44,367 nt of DNA, taken from positions 1 through 44,367 of the forward strand of contig CACIRR010000004.1 in NCBI GenBank assembly GCA_902589095.1, in the 5' to 3' direction. The stretch's first letter is position 1; every line of letters starts with the position of its first letter. Source of the DNA: an uncultured Alphaproteobacteria bacterium. Lineage in GTDB: Bacteria; Pseudomonadota; Alphaproteobacteria; HIMB59; GCA-002718135. This document shows positions 9,650 through 21,535 of this stretch, piece after piece. The notes beneath the pieces were generated by a model that had not been told where the DNA came from, did no database searches, and saw nothing but the letters and a program-made list of their open reading frames with translations. The translations under genes were made by a program, and so were the position numbers.

Positions 9650-11599
9650 TTAAATATCTATTTGATTTGTAAAGTTAGCATTTTCTTGAATAAACTTAAA
9701 TCTATATTCAGCCTTTTTACCCATCAAAGACTCAAATAATTTTTCCGTTTCTTTCAGTTCTTTTTTTCCTTGCTTAATGTTTACATTTAATAATTTTCTT
9801 TTTTCTGGATTCATTGTAGTTGATTTCAATTGGTCTGCAGGCATTTCCCCAAGTCCTTTGTAACGACTTAACGTAGGAATTATTTTTTTAAATTCTGATT
9901 TAATTATTTTATCTTTTTCGTTCTCATCATATGCATAAAATATTTTTTCTTTATGTTGTATTTTAAAAAGAGGTGGCATAGCTAAAAACAATCTATTATT
10001 GTCAATAATGGGTCTCATATACTTATAAATAAAAGTAATTAGTAAAGTTGCAATATGTGAACCATCAACATCAGCATCGGTCATCAGAATAACTTTTTCA
10101 TATCGTAATTTTGCTAAATCAAAATTTTTACCAATACCACACCCCAAAGACTGAATAAGATTTTGAATTTCATTATTATCAGCAATCTTTGATAAACTGA
10201 CACTAAAAACATTTAATATTTTACCTCTAAGTGGAAGAATTGCCTGCAATTCTCTGTCTCTTGCTTGCTTAGCTGAACCTCCTGCGCTATCGCCTTCAAC
10301 AATAAATAGTTCCGTACCTTCAATTCCTTTACTGGAACAATCAACTAGTTTACCAGGAAGTTTATTTCTCTCTTTGATTGATTTTCTCTCTAACTCTTTT
10401 ATTTTTGTCAAATCAGTTCTAAGTAAAGATCTTTCAATTAAAGTTTCAAGAAGAGTTTTTGCAATTTTTTTATTAGAATTTAGCCATAATAAAAATTCAT
10501 TTTGAATAAGGTTTTCAAGATGTTTTTGAAGCTTTGGCATTATGATTCTTTTTTTTGTTTGTCCTTCAAAGCTTGGTTCATTGATAAATATCGAGATAAC
10601 TATGTCTGAATAGTCAGATAAATCATTGATACTAATGTTTGATATTTTTGCGATTTGGTTTTTTTGACCATATAATTTGATCGCTTTTAGCATACCATTT
10701 TTAAAACCATTTTCATGGGAGCCTCCATCTGGCGTTTCAATAGTATTACAAAAAGAAATCAACGATGATTTTTCATTTTGATTAAAGCAAGTAAATATTT
10801 CACATTTTTCATTTTCATTTATTTTTTTAATTATTGAAAATTTTTTATCAAATAACCTAGCGGAACTTTTGTTAATAATATCTAAAAAATCAGCAATACC
10901 ATTTTTAAAATGAAATTTTTCAAATTCTGGAGTGCTGTCTTTTATTAATTCTTTATCAACCTTAAATTCTATTGACGTCCCTGAAACAAGAACAGCTTTC
11001 ATTTTTATAAACTCATATAATTTTTTAGGAGAGAATTGAGTAGTCTCAAATATTGACTCATCAGGTATAAAATTAATTTCAGTACCTTTTACATTTTTTT
11101 TGCACTTTTCTATCTTAATCTTTGTCTTTGCTCTCCCCTTTGCATATATTTGTGAATATTTTTTTCCATTTTTAAAAACTATTACTTGTAAATATGAGCT
11201 TAGAGCATTTACTACGGAAATACCAACACCATGCAATCCACCTGAAGTTTTGTAAGAATTATTATCAAACTTACCACCAGCATGAAGTGTTGAGAGGACT
11301 ATTTCTAATGCTCTTTTATTTTTAAATTTTGGATGAAAATCTACAGGTATTCCTCTTCCATTATCTTTAATTTTAATGGATCCATCTTTTTTATAATGAA
11401 AAGAAACTTCACTAGCATGGCCTGCAACAACTTCATCTATGCTATTATCTAACACTTCATTGACAAGATGATGCAATCCTTGCTCATTAGTGCTCCCAAT
11501 GTACATACCTGGTCGTTTTCTTACTGGCTCTAAACCCTCCAAAACTTCAATGTTTTTTGCAGAGTAGTTCGTTTTTTTAGACATATTTTTTAGTATCAA
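9650..11599 (-). CDS. parE: DNA topoisomerase IV subunit B (GyrB/ParE family); start probably at the internal MSKK (11584)
   Basis: EGLEPVRKRPGMYIGS, TSGGLHGVGISVVNALS, EGDSAGGSAKQARDRELQAILPLRGKILNV, TDADVDGSHI; length and spacing favour ParE over GyrB. Confidence 0.88.
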   Translation of the reverse strand: MILKNMSKKTNYSAKNIEVLEGLEPVRKRPGMYIGSTNEQGLHHLVNEVLDNSIDEVVAGHASEVSFHYKKDGSIKIKDNGRGIPVDFHPKFKNKRALEIVLSTLHAGGKFDNNSYKTSGGLHGVGISVVNALSSYLQVIVFKNGKKYSQIYAKGRAKTKIKIEKCKKNVKGTEINFIPDESIFETTQFSPKKLYEFIKMKAVLVSGTSIEFKVDKELIKDSTPEFEKFHFKNGIADFLDIINKSSARLFDKKFSIIKKINENEKCEIFTCFNQNEKSSLISFCNTIETPDGGSHENGFKNGMLKAIKLYGQKNQIAKISNISINDLSDYSDIVISIFINEPSFEGQTKKRIIMPKLQKHLENLIQNEFLLWLNSNKKIAKTLLETLIERSLLRTDLTKIKELERKSIKERNKLPGKLVDCSSKGIEGTELFIVEGDSAGGSAKQARDRELQAILPLRGKILNVFSVSLSKIADNNEIQNLIQSLGCGIGKNFDLAKLRYEKVILMTDADVDGSHIATLLITFIYKYMRPIIDNNRLFLAMPPLFKIQHKEKIFYAYDENEKDKIIKSEFKKIIPTLSRYKGLGEMPADQLKSTTMNPEKRKLLNVNIKQGKKELKETEKLFESLMGKKAEYRFKFIQENANFTNQIDI

Positions 11600-11620
11600 A
11601 AGTATCGAGAAAATTACATA

Positions 11621-11652
11621 AAAAAAACCGCCAACAATTAAGTTGGCGGTTT
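11621..11652 (-). terminator. Rho-independent terminator downstream of glnA
   Basis: Perfect 11-bp inverted repeat AAACCGCCAAC / GTTGGCGGTTT with AATTAA loop; on the minus strand it is followed by a T run, just past the glnA stop. Confidence 0.9.
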
Positions 11653-11674
11653 GACTCTAACAAATAAAAAATTT

Positions 11675-13105
11675 TTAAGCGTCGTAATATAATTTAAATT
11701 CGTGCGGATGAGGCTGAATGTTAACAGGGTTAACTTCATTTTCTCTTTTATAATTAATGTATGTTTCAATTAGATCTTTAGTGAAAACATCACCCTCAAG
11801 CAAAAATGCATGATCTTTTTCTAATGCATCTAGTGCTTCTGCTAATGAACCTGGTGTAGAAGGAATTTTTGCCAAAACATCAGCGGGCGCTTCATAAATA
11901 TTTATATCTGTTGGCTCACCTGGATCTATTTTATTTTTTACACCATCTAATCCAGCCATTAACATTGCTGCAAATGCAAGATAAGGGTTTGCAGTTGGAT
12001 CTGGGCATCTGAACTCCATTCTTTTTGATTTAGGGCTAGATGAATAAGTTGGTATTCTAACTGAAGCCGTTCTGTTTCTTTGAGAGTAAGCGATATTTAC
12101 AGGCGCCTCAAATCCGGGAACTAGTCTTTTGTAAGAATTAGTTGTTGGTGCACAAAAAGCTAGAAGGGCAGGGGCATGTTTTAATATGCCACCAATATAG
12201 TTAAGAGCGATATCACTCAAATCAGCATAGTTACCTTTTTTATACATCAATGTATCACCATCTTTCCAGATACTTTGATGAACATGCATTCCAGAGCCAT
12301 TATCACCAAACAAAGGTTTTGGCATAAATGTTGCTGAAAGTCCGTGCAATTTAGCTACATTTTTTACCACGTATTTGTACTTCATTAAATCATCAGCCAT
12401 TGAAACGAGTGGGGCAAACTCTAAATCGATCTCTTGTTGGCCACCTGTTGCAACTTCATGGTGATGGGCCTCAACTGTAAGACCAATATCTTGCATAGTC
12501 ATAACCATTTCAGTTCTTACATCATGCATACTATCAACTGGTGGTAGAGGAAAGTAGCCCTCTTTATGACGAGGTTTATGACCTAAATTTGGCCCTTCAT
12601 CCTTTCCTGTATTCCAAGTGCCTTCATTTGAGTCAACCTCATGAAAAGCGAAGTTTGATCCTGAATCATACTTAACATCATTAAAAATGAAGAATTCAGC
12701 TTCTGGACCAAAATATGCAGTATCACCCATACCTGACGATTTTAAATATCCTTCAGCTTTTTTTGCTATGTTTCTAGGGTCTCTTGAATAATTTTCCTTA
12801 GTAATTGGGTCTTTAATATCACAATAAAAAGCTATTGTTTTTTCTGAAAAGAAAGGATCGATGTAGGCTGTTGTCACATCAGGAACAACTATCATATCAC
12901 TGTTTTCTATAGCTTGGAAACCTCTTACAGAAGAGCCATCAAAACCAAGACCATCTTCAAAGATATCTTCTTCTAAAAATTTTATCGGAATAGTGAAATG
13001 ATGCGTAGTTCCAGGAACATCAGTAAACCTCATGTCTACCATCTTAATATCTAAATCTTTAATCTGTTTTAATAATTCAGCTGGCGTTGAGCAGTTAAAT
13101 TTCAT
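11675..13105 (-). CDS. glnA: Glutamine synthetase type I
   Basis: [67 protein letters not shown] at the adenylylation-Tyr region. Confidence 0.97.
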   Translation of the reverse strand: MKFNCSTPAELLKQIKDLDIKMVDMRFTDVPGTTHHFTIPIKFLEEDIFEDGLGFDGSSVRGFQAIENSDMIVVPDVTTAYIDPFFSEKTIAFYCDIKDPITKENYSRDPRNIAKKAEGYLKSSGMGDTAYFGPEAEFFIFNDVKYDSGSNFAFHEVDSNEGTWNTGKDEGPNLGHKPRHKEGYFPLPPVDSMHDVRTEMVMTMQDIGLTVEAHHHEVATGGQQEIDLEFAPLVSMADDLMKYKYVVKNVAKLHGLSATFMPKPLFGDNGSGMHVHQSIWKDGDTLMYKKGNYADLSDIALNYIGGILKHAPALLAFCAPTTNSYKRLVPGFEAPVNIAYSQRNRTASVRIPTYSSSPKSKRMEFRCPDPTANPYLAFAAMLMAGLDGVKNKIDPGEPTDINIYEAPADVLAKIPSTPGSLAEALDALEKDHAFLLEGDVFTKDLIETYINYKRENEVNPVNIQPHPHEFKLYYDA

Positions 13106-13189
13106 AATTTATCTCCATCAAGTTAAGCAAACTCTAACCATTAGAGCTTACTAAATAATCATGCGCTAGTTATGAAAGTTCTGCTTTTA
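13106..13189 (-). promoter_or_regulatory. Candidate riboswitch expression platform in the glnA 5' leader
   Basis: Between the second aptamer and the glnA ATG the minus strand carries CTCTAA-TGG-TTAGAG, a perfect 6-bp hairpin (13132-13146), upstream of a Shine-Dalgarno-like TGGAG. Confidence 0.45.
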
Positions 13190-13190
13190 A

Positions 13191-13245
13191 AGCGTTCCTT
13201 CGGCAGGTGCCTACTTCCGACTCTTACTAATAAGAGTTGAACGAA
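13191..13245 (-). ncRNA. Glutamine riboswitch aptamer (glnA RNA motif), gene-proximal copy
   Basis: Minus strand TTCGTTCAACTCTTATTAGTAAGAGTCGGAAGTAGGCACCTGCCGAAGGAACGCT: CGTTC/GAACG P1, ACTCTTA/TAAGAGT hairpin, and CGGAAGTAGG...GAAGGAACGC conserved elements. Confidence 0.92.
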
Positions 13246-13259
13246 TTCAAACTTTTGCA

Positions 13260-13317
13260 TGCGTTCCTTCAGTCTTAAGACCTACTTCCGATCTAGGATG
13301 AACCTAAATTGAACGAT
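13260..13317 (-). ncRNA. Glutamine riboswitch aptamer (glnA RNA motif), promoter-distal tandem copy
   Basis: Minus strand ATCGTTCAATTTAGGTTCATCCTAGATCGGAAGTAGGTCTTAAGACTGAAGGAACGC: same conserved core with a different P2 sequence (TTTAGG/CCTAGA). Confidence 0.92.
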
Positions 13318-13358
13318 TAGTTGCCTTTTATTGTTTTTAGAGGAAATGTAAAGTTAAT

Positions 13359-14854
<1,496 letters not shown>

Positions 14855-14909
14855 TTTTTTGGTATAGCGAATAAACTTTATTAATAAAACTTATATTTGT
14901 TAATTTAAC

Positions 14910-14987
14910 GGCGAACGTAGCTCAGTTGGTTAGAGCGCGGCCTTGTGGTGGCCGATGTCGTGGGTTCGAATCCCATCGTTCGCCCCA
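14910..14987 (+). tRNA. tRNA-His (GTG), with encoded G-1, C73 and CCA
   Basis: G-GCGAACGTAGCTCAGTTGGTTAGAGCGCGGCCTTGTGGTGGCCGATGTCGTGGGTTCGAATCCCATCGTTCGC-C-CCA; GTG anticodon. Confidence 0.96.
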
Positions 14988-15064
14988 AATATAAAAAAAA
15001 CCACTTTATATTTCAATTTCTCTATTGTTTTTTATTGTATTCATCATAAAAGCGGCAGAATAAT

Positions 15065-15149
15065 GGGCCGGTGGTGGAATTGGTAGACACGCTAGATTTA
15101 GGTTCTAGTGCCGCGAGGTGTGAAGGTTCAAGTCCTTTCCGGCCTACCA
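15065..15149 (+). tRNA. tRNA-Leu (TAG), CCA encoded
   Basis: GGGCCGGTGGTGGAATTGGTAGACACGCTAGATTTAGGTTCTAGTGCCGCGAGGTGTGAAGGTTCAAGTCCTTTCCGGCCTACCA; class II tRNA with TAG anticodon. Confidence 0.95.
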
Positions 15150-15165
15150 TTAAAGGGGAAAATTT

Positions 15166-16512
15166 ATGTCTGTTAAAGAAATAAAATCAGCAACTCTATA
15201 TAAAGAGTACGCCGTTGAAATACCATATCAGGAAATTAATGGAATAATAGACAAGAAAATAAATGAAATACAACCAACTGTTTCCATACCAGGTTTTAGA
15301 AAAGGAAAAGCCCCTATTAGTATCGTGAGAAAAAAATATGAGGACAATATAATATCTGAAGCTATTGAAAGATTAGTTCAAGATAAAACTAAAAATTTAC
15401 TTGATGAAAAAAATCTTAAACCCTTTATTCAGCCAAGAGTAGATTTAAAAAAATTTGAAAAGAATCAGCCAATTGAAGTTGAGATAAAAATCAATTTAGA
15501 ACCAGAAATAAAATTAAAAGATTTTAAAAAAATTGATTTAACAAATTATGAAATAAATTTAGACAAACAGATAATTGATAAAAACTATAAAGAGTTTTTA
15601 AATAATCAAAAAAAATACACACCTATAACAAATTCTAGAGAAATAAAAAAATCAGACAGAGTTATTTTAAATTTATCATCTGAAAATGAAGATGTTCCAG
15701 ATTTTTTAAAATCGCAAAAGAATTTACCTTTAATAATTAATTCAGAATTACAAATTCTTCCAAATTTAGGGTCTAAGTTATTAAGTAAAAAGTTAAAAAA
15801 AGGAGATAAAGATAAATTTGGTCTCGATATTTCAAAATCTATAAAATCAGATAAAGAATTTATTGCTGATTTTGATATTGAGATAGTTGAGATTGAGGAG
15901 TCAGCTCCTTTTAAAGTAGACAAAGAATTTTTAGAAAAAAATGGTTTAAAAAATGAAGAAGAATTAAAAAATAATTTAGAAATTAGTCTAAAGTCTCAAT
16001 ATGAAAATGGCATTAAACAAATTGAAAAAAAACAATTGATGGATGTTTTAGATAAAGAACATCAATTTGATCTACCCCAAGGTATTGTTGATCAAGAGTT
16101 TAGTGATATTTGGCATAGGATTGAGCATGCAAAAAAAGATAATAAACTAGATGATGATGATAAAAAATTAACTGATGATAAACTAAAAAAAAGATATGAA
16201 AAAATTTCTAAAAGACGAGTTAAGCTTTCAATTCTTTTGCAATTTATTGCCAAAGAACAAAAAATTTCAGTTGATGAAAAGGAACTAACCAACGGGATGA
16301 TGGCTTATGCTTCTCAATATCCTGGTCAAGAAAAGCAAATAATAGAGTATTTTAAAAAGAATCCGTCAGCAATAGAAACTGTGAGAGGACCTATTTTAGA
16401 AGAAAAAGTAATAAACTCTGTAATTTCTTCTTCTAACATTGTTAAGAAAAAGATAACCAAAACGGAATATGAGAATTTAGAAAAAAAAACATTTGATGTG
16501 AGCAAGGATTAA
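15166..16512 (+). CDS. tig: Trigger factor
   Basis: Position before clpP-clpX; N-terminal [32 protein letters not shown] is the trigger-factor ribosome-binding motif. Confidence 0.95.
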   Translation: MSVKEIKSATLYKEYAVEIPYQEINGIIDKKINEIQPTVSIPGFRKGKAPISIVRKKYEDNIISEAIERLVQDKTKNLLDEKNLKPFIQPRVDLKKFEKNQPIEVEIKINLEPEIKLKDFKKIDLTNYEINLDKQIIDKNYKEFLNNQKKYTPITNSREIKKSDRVILNLSSENEDVPDFLKSQKNLPLIINSELQILPNLGSKLLSKKLKKGDKDKFGLDISKSIKSDKEFIADFDIEIVEIEESAPFKVDKEFLEKNGLKNEEELKNNLEISLKSQYENGIKQIEKKQLMDVLDKEHQFDLPQGIVDQEFSDIWHRIEHAKKDNKLDDDDKKLTDDKLKKRYEKISKRRVKLSILLQFIAKEQKISVDEKELTNGMMAYASQYPGQEKQIIEYFKKNPSAIETVRGPILEEKVINSVISSSNIVKKKITKTEYENLEKKTFDVSKD

Positions 16513-16514
16513 TT

Positions 16515-17126
16515 ATGAAAGATGTTGAAAAAATAACTAATAATTTAATACCGATGGTGGTGGAACAATCTTCTCGTGGAGAGAGAGCTTATGATATTTA
16601 TTCAAGATTGCTTAAAGAAAGAATTATTTTTTTAACCGGACCAATTGATGATAATATTGCAAGCTTAATTTGTGCCCAACTTCTTTTTCTTGAGTCAGAA
16701 AATCCAAAAAAAGAAATATCATTTTATATAAATTCACCAGGGGGGATTGTTTGGTCTGGTCTAGCGATTTACGACACTATGCAATACATTTCATCTAAGG
16801 TAATGACTATATGCATAGGTCAAGCTGCTTCTGCTGGTTCTTTATTGCTAACGGCTGGATCTGAAGGAATGAGATTCTCTTTACCTAATTCAAGAATTAT
16901 GGTGCATCAGCCAAGCGGAGGTTATCAAGGGCAGGTTACAGATATAGAAATTCATACTAATGAAATTAAAAAAACTAAGGAGAAATTAAATCAAATTTAT
17001 TCAAAGCACACAAAAAAGAAAATAAAGGAAATAGAATTAATTATGGAAAGGGATAAGTATTTTTCTCCGGAAGAAGCAATTAAGTTTGGACTTATCGACA
17101 AGATAGTAGAAAGTAGAAAAAGTTAG
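16515..17126 (+). CDS. clpP: ATP-dependent Clp protease proteolytic subunit
   Basis: [33 protein letters not shown] (Ser), [12 protein letters not shown] (His). Confidence 0.97.
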   Translation: MKDVEKITNNLIPMVVEQSSRGERAYDIYSRLLKERIIFLTGPIDDNIASLICAQLLFLESENPKKEISFYINSPGGIVWSGLAIYDTMQYISSKVMTICIGQAASAGSLLLTAGSEGMRFSLPNSRIMVHQPSGGYQGQVTDIEIHTNEIKKTKEKLNQIYSKHTKKKIKEIELIMERDKYFSPEEAIKFGLIDKIVESRKS

Positions 17127-18388
17127 TGAGTAAGAAAGACGAAAAAGATTCATTGTTTTGTTCTTTTTGTGGAAAAAGTCAAAAAGAAGTAAAAAAGTTA
17201 ATTGCCGGTCCAACAGTATTCGTTTGTGATGAATGTGTTGAGCTTTGCATGGATATTATTAAAGAAGATAATAAGAATAATAAATCTAAATTAAAGACTA
17301 ACACCCCAAAGCCTTCTGAGATAAATAAATTTTTAAATGACTTTGTTATTGGTCAGAATAAGGCAAAAAAAAATCTATCTGTAGCTGTTTACAATCATTA
17401 TAAGAGATTATCTAATTCAACGTATGATGATGTTGAGATCTCTAAATCTAATATTTTACTCGTAGGACCGACTGGTACTGGCAAAACTTTGCTAGCACAA
17501 ACTTTAGCTAAAGTTTTGGATGTTCCCTTTACGGTTGCTGATGCTACAAGCTTAACTGAGGCAGGTTATGTTGGTGAGGATGTCGAAAATATAATATTAA
17601 AGTTACTACAAGCATCTGATTATAACGTTGAAAGAGCTCAAAAAGGAATTGTTTATATTGATGAGATAGATAAGATTAGTAGAAAAAGTGATAATCCTTC
17701 TATAACGAGGGATGTGTCTGGAGAGGGCGTTCAGCAAGCACTTTTGAAAATTATGGAAGGTACTATTGCGAGTGTTCCACCTCAAGGTGGAAGAAAACAT
17801 CCTCAGCAAGAATTTTTGCATGTTGATACATCTAATATTTTATTTATTTGTGGAGGTGCTTTTTCGGGCTTAGAGAATATTATAAATCAAAGATTAAAAG
17901 GTTCATCGATTGGTTTTAACTCATCAATTACTGATTTTAGAGATAAGTCTGTCGGCGACTCATTGCAAAGTCTACAAAACGAAGATCTTTTAAAGTTTGG
18001 AATGATTCCTGAATTTATCGGAAGGTTACCCGTTGTTACTACATTGGAAGAACTTGATTTAGATATGTTAATTAGAATTATGCAAGAACCTAAAAATGCT
18101 CTTATCAAACAATATGAAGCGTTGTTCAGAATGGATGGTGTGAACTTAGAAATAAAAAATGACGCACTCAAAGAAATTGCTAAATTAGCTATAGAACAAA
18201 AAACTGGAGCCAGAGGCTTAAGATCTATTTTGGAAACTTTATTAAATGAACTTATGTTCAAAACTCCAGATTATAAAGATTTAGAAAAAATTATTATCAA
18301 TAAAGATGTGGTTAATAAAAAATCAGAAGCTATTATGATATATAATAATAAAAATTCAAATCAAAAAATTTTGGTTAATAAGACTTGA
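17126..18388 (+). CDS. clpX: ATP-dependent Clp protease ATP-binding subunit ClpX (GTG start)
   Basis: [18 protein letters not shown] zinc-binding domain, [16 protein letters not shown] Walker [16 protein letters not shown]. Confidence 0.97.
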   Translation: MSKKDEKDSLFCSFCGKSQKEVKKLIAGPTVFVCDECVELCMDIIKEDNKNNKSKLKTNTPKPSEINKFLNDFVIGQNKAKKNLSVAVYNHYKRLSNSTYDDVEISKSNILLVGPTGTGKTLLAQTLAKVLDVPFTVADATSLTEAGYVGEDVENIILKLLQASDYNVERAQKGIVYIDEIDKISRKSDNPSITRDVSGEGVQQALLKIMEGTIASVPPQGGRKHPQQEFLHVDTSNILFICGGAFSGLENIINQRLKGSSIGFNSSITDFRDKSVGDSLQSLQNEDLLKFGMIPEFIGRLPVVTTLEELDLDMLIRIMQEPKNALIKQYEALFRMDGVNLEIKNDALKEIAKLAIEQKTGARGLRSILETLLNELMFKTPDYKDLEKIIINKDVVNKKSEAIMIYNNKNSNQKILVNKT

Positions 18389-18421
18389 TTTTAATAAAAA
18401 AATAATCATCTATTACTTTAT

Positions 18422-20815
18422 ATGAATTCATCTTTAATTCCCGTACTACCACTTAGAGATATAGTTGTTTTTCCTGGAATGGTTGCACCTCTATTTGTAG
18501 GCAGAAAACAATCAGTTAATGCATTAAACCATGCAATGAGCGTAGATAAAAAAATATTTCTTTTAGCTCAAAAAAATTCAGAAACTGACAATCCAAACAA
18601 ATCAGATCTATACGAATGCGGAACTGTGGCAAAAGTACTTCAGTTATTGAAGCTTCCAGATGGAACTATTAAAGTTTTAGTTGAAGGAACTTCAAGAGCT
18701 AAATTAGTGACTCTTAATACATCAAATGATTTTTTAAGTGCCAAAATTAAAACAGTTGATACAAAATTTAAAAATAATAATAACATAAAAGCCCTGATAA
18801 AAGTTGTTTTAGAACAGTTTGAAGACTACGCAAAAGTTAATAAAAAAATTCCATCCGAAGTTATCACCAATCTAAGCTCAATGACTGATGCATACAAAAT
18901 AGCTGACGTAGTTTCCATAAATTTAACAATAAATATGTTACAAAAGCAAGAACTGCTAGAAATGTTTAACTTAGAAGAAAGGTTAAATAAAATTCATTTT
19001 TATTTAGTTTCCGAAATTGACTCTTTTCAAATGGAAAAAAAGATAAAGGGAAGAGTAAAACGACAAATGGAAAAAACCCAGAAGGAATATTATCTTAATG
19101 AACAAATGAAAGCTATTCAAAAAGAACTGGGTGATAATGATGACTTAGATGAAGTTGCTGAAATTGAAAAAAAATTAGAAACAGTAAAATTATCAAAAGA
19201 AGCTAAAGAAAAATGTAAGTCTGAAATTAAGAAGTTGAAAAATATGAGTCCTATGTCGGCTGAAGCAACTGTTATAAGAAATTATCTTGATTGGATATTT
19301 TCTATCCCGTGGAATGAACCTACAACAATTTCAAAAAATATTAAAAAAGCTAAATCTATTTTAGAGAACGACCATTATGGTCTTGATAAAGTCAAAGATA
19401 GAATTTTAGAATATTTGGCAGTTCAAAAAAGAACAGAAAAAATAAAAGGGCCAATTTTATGTTTAGTGGGCCCTCCAGGTGTAGGCAAAACATCCCTTGG
19501 AAAATCTATAGCTTCTGCAACTGGAAGAAACTTCGTAAGAATGTCTTTGGGGGGAGTGAGAGATGAGGCTGAGATAAGGGGGCATAGAAAAACATACATT
19601 GGTTCAATGCCTGGAAGATTTATTCAATCAATGAAAAAAGCTAAATCCTCCAACCCACTTATTCTATTAGATGAAATTGATAAACTTGGATCAGATTGGA
19701 GAGGAGATCCATCATCTGCTTTACTTGAGGTTTTAGATCCTGAACAAAACGATAAATTTAATGATCACTATCTTGAACTTGACTATAATTTATCTGACGT
19801 AATGTTTGTTTGTACTGCTAACACTCTCAATATACCCCCTGCATTGCTTGATAGAATGGAAATTATAAGAATTCCAGGATATACTGAAAAAGAAAAGAAT
19901 AAAATTGCACAAAAATATTTAATTCCAAAACAAATTAAAAATCATTTTCTTAAAAAAAATGAACTTAAATTTTCAAATAAAGTAGTAAACCAAATTATAA
20001 GGAATTTTACTAGAGAGGCCGGAGTAAGAAATTTAGAGAAAGAAATATCTAAAGTTTGCAGAAAAGCAGTGAAATTATTAGAAACATCGAATAAAAAACA
20101 TGTCATTCTCAATGATCAGATGTTGACAACTTTTTTAGGAATTAACAAATTCAGATCAAGTGAAATAGAAAAGAAAAACTTAATTGGCGTAACTAACGGC
20201 CTTGCCTGGACTGAGGTAGGTGGTGAGATTTTATCAATTGAAGTTATTCTGTCCATCGGTAAAGGAAGGCTTACAATCACTGGAAAGTTAGGTGAGGTTA
20301 TGAAAGAGTCAGTTCAAGCAGCTATTTCATACGTGAAATCTCACAGTTTAAACCTAGGTATTCACCCATTTGATTTTGATAAATTTGATATTCATGTTCA
20401 CGTGCCTGAAGGTGCCACTCCCAAGGATGGTCCTAGCGCAGGTATAGCAATATTTAACTCTTTAGTATCATCTCTTACATCTAATAAAGTAAGAAAAGAC
20501 GTTGCAATGACGGGTGAAATTACACTCAGAGGTAGAGTTTTACCAATCGGAGGATTAAAAGAAAAAATCTATGCTGCATCCAGAGCAGGTATTAAAAAAG
20601 TTTTAATTCCTGAAGAAAATAAAAATGAAGTAGCTGAATTTGATAAAGAGATTTTAAAGACTCTCAAAATTATTCCCATAAATGAAGCAAAATCAATTCT
20701 AGAGCACACGCTTATCAAGCCCATTTCCCCACTTGATTTAACCGAATCAGATATTCTTGAGGCACAAAAAAACAGATATTCTGATACAAATTTGAAAGAA
20801 AACATCAGGCACTAA
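18422..20815 (+). CDS. lon: ATP-dependent Lon protease
   Basis: LPLRDIVVFPGMVAPLFVGR, GPPGVGKTSLGKSIA, PKDGPSAGIA catalytic Ser. Confidence 0.98.
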   Translation: MNSSLIPVLPLRDIVVFPGMVAPLFVGRKQSVNALNHAMSVDKKIFLLAQKNSETDNPNKSDLYECGTVAKVLQLLKLPDGTIKVLVEGTSRAKLVTLNTSNDFLSAKIKTVDTKFKNNNNIKALIKVVLEQFEDYAKVNKKIPSEVITNLSSMTDAYKIADVVSINLTINMLQKQELLEMFNLEERLNKIHFYLVSEIDSFQMEKKIKGRVKRQMEKTQKEYYLNEQMKAIQKELGDNDDLDEVAEIEKKLETVKLSKEAKEKCKSEIKKLKNMSPMSAEATVIRNYLDWIFSIPWNEPTTISKNIKKAKSILENDHYGLDKVKDRILEYLAVQKRTEKIKGPILCLVGPPGVGKTSLGKSIASATGRNFVRMSLGGVRDEAEIRGHRKTYIGSMPGRFIQSMKKAKSSNPLILLDEIDKLGSDWRGDPSSALLEVLDPEQNDKFNDHYLELDYNLSDVMFVCTANTLNIPPALLDRMEIIRIPGYTEKEKNKIAQKYLIPKQIKNHFLKKNELKFSNKVVNQIIRNFTREAGVRNLEKEISKVCRKAVKLLETSNKKHVILNDQMLTTFLGINKFRSSEIEKKNLIGVTNGLAWTEVGGEILSIEVILSIGKGRLTITGKLGEVMKESVQAAISYVKSHSLNLGIHPFDFDKFDIHVHVPEGATPKDGPSAGIAIFNSLVSSLTSNKVRKDVAMTGEITLRGRVLPIGGLKEKIYAASRAGIKKVLIPEENKNEVAEFDKEILKTLKIIPINEAKSILEHTLIKPISPLDLTESDILEAQKNRYSDTNLKENIRH

Positions 20816-20879
20816 ACCCATGTTTTCCCGGATTTTTATTTAAAATTCCTTTGAAACTGCGAATATTTCCAAAAAATGA

Positions 20880-20909
20880 TTGACTAGAACCATAATGAAA
20901 TAATATTCT
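20880..20909 (+). promoter_or_regulatory. Candidate sigma70-type promoter for hupB
   Basis: TTGACT at 20880-20885 and TATTCT at 20904-20909, 18-nt spacer, in the lon-hupB gap. AT-rich context makes chance matches likely. Confidence 0.3.
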
Positions 20910-20939
20910 AATTATAACACCAATAAAAAGGAGTTTGAT

Positions 20940-21215
20940 GTGAATAAAAATGACCTAATTGCATCAGTTGCCTCTTCTGCTGGATTGTCCAAATCTGATG
21001 CTACGAGAGCAATTGAAAGTTTTTTAGATGCTGTAACTAATTCTCTAAAAAGAGATGAAAAAGTTAGTATTGTTGGTTTTGGAAATTTTAGTGTTAGCCA
21101 TAGAAAAGCAACAACTGGAAGAAACCCAAGAACTGGTGAGTCTATACAAATCCCAGCTTCTAAAAGACCAAAGTTTACCGTAGGCAAAGCACTTAAAGAT
21201 GCAGTAAATAACTAG
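20940..21215 (+). CDS. hupB: HU family DNA-binding protein (GTG start)
   Basis: 91 aa; NKNDLIASVASSAGLSKSDATRAIESFLD ... GFGNFSVSHRKATTGRNPRTGESIQIPASKRPKFTVGKALKDAVN; AAGGAG RBS upstream. Confidence 0.96.
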   Translation: MNKNDLIASVASSAGLSKSDATRAIESFLDAVTNSLKRDEKVSIVGFGNFSVSHRKATTGRNPRTGESIQIPASKRPKFTVGKALKDAVNN

Positions 21216-21237
21216 AATAATTAAAATTTTTATTGCG

Positions 21238-21269
21238 CCGGCTGTTAAAAATATTTAACAGCCGGTTTT
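21238..21269 (+). terminator. Rho-independent terminator downstream of hupB
   Basis: Perfect 12-bp stem CCGGCTGTTAAA-AATA-TTTAACAGCCGG followed by TTTTG. Confidence 0.93.
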
Positions 21270-21274
21270 GTTTA

Positions 21275-21350
21275 GGGTGTTTAGCTCAGTTGGTAGAGCA
21301 TCTCGTTTACACCGAGAGGGTCGGGAGTTCGAGTCTCTCAACACCCACCA
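21275..21350 (+). tRNA. tRNA-Val (TAC), CCA encoded
   Basis: GGGTGTTTAGCTCAGTTGGTAGAGCATCTCGTTTACACCGAGAGGGTCGGGAGTTCGAGTCTCTCAACACCCACCA. Confidence 0.97.
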
Positions 21351-21353
21351 TGC

Positions 21354-21430
21354 GCGGGAGTAGTTCAGCTGGTTAGAACGCTGCCCTGTCACGGCAGAGG
21401 TCGCGGGTTCGAATCCCGTCTCTCGCGCCA
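21354..21430 (+). tRNA. tRNA-Asp (GTC), CCA encoded
   Basis: GCGGGAGTAGTTCAGCTGGTTAGAACGCTGCCCTGTCACGGCAGAGGTCGCGGGTTCGAATCCCGTCTCTCGCGCCA. Confidence 0.97.
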
Positions 21431-21535
21431 CTTTTTGATGAGTGATTAAAAATAGTAGTTAAAATAGTAGCAGTTTAAACTAACTCTAAAAATAGTATTT
21501 TAGCCGCAGAAATCATCGATTGTTATCCTTGAATA

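Noticed and set aside
21451-21500. Repeated AAAATAGTA words downstream of tRNA-Asp
   Set aside because: Short, irregularly spaced and AT-rich; not a regular array.
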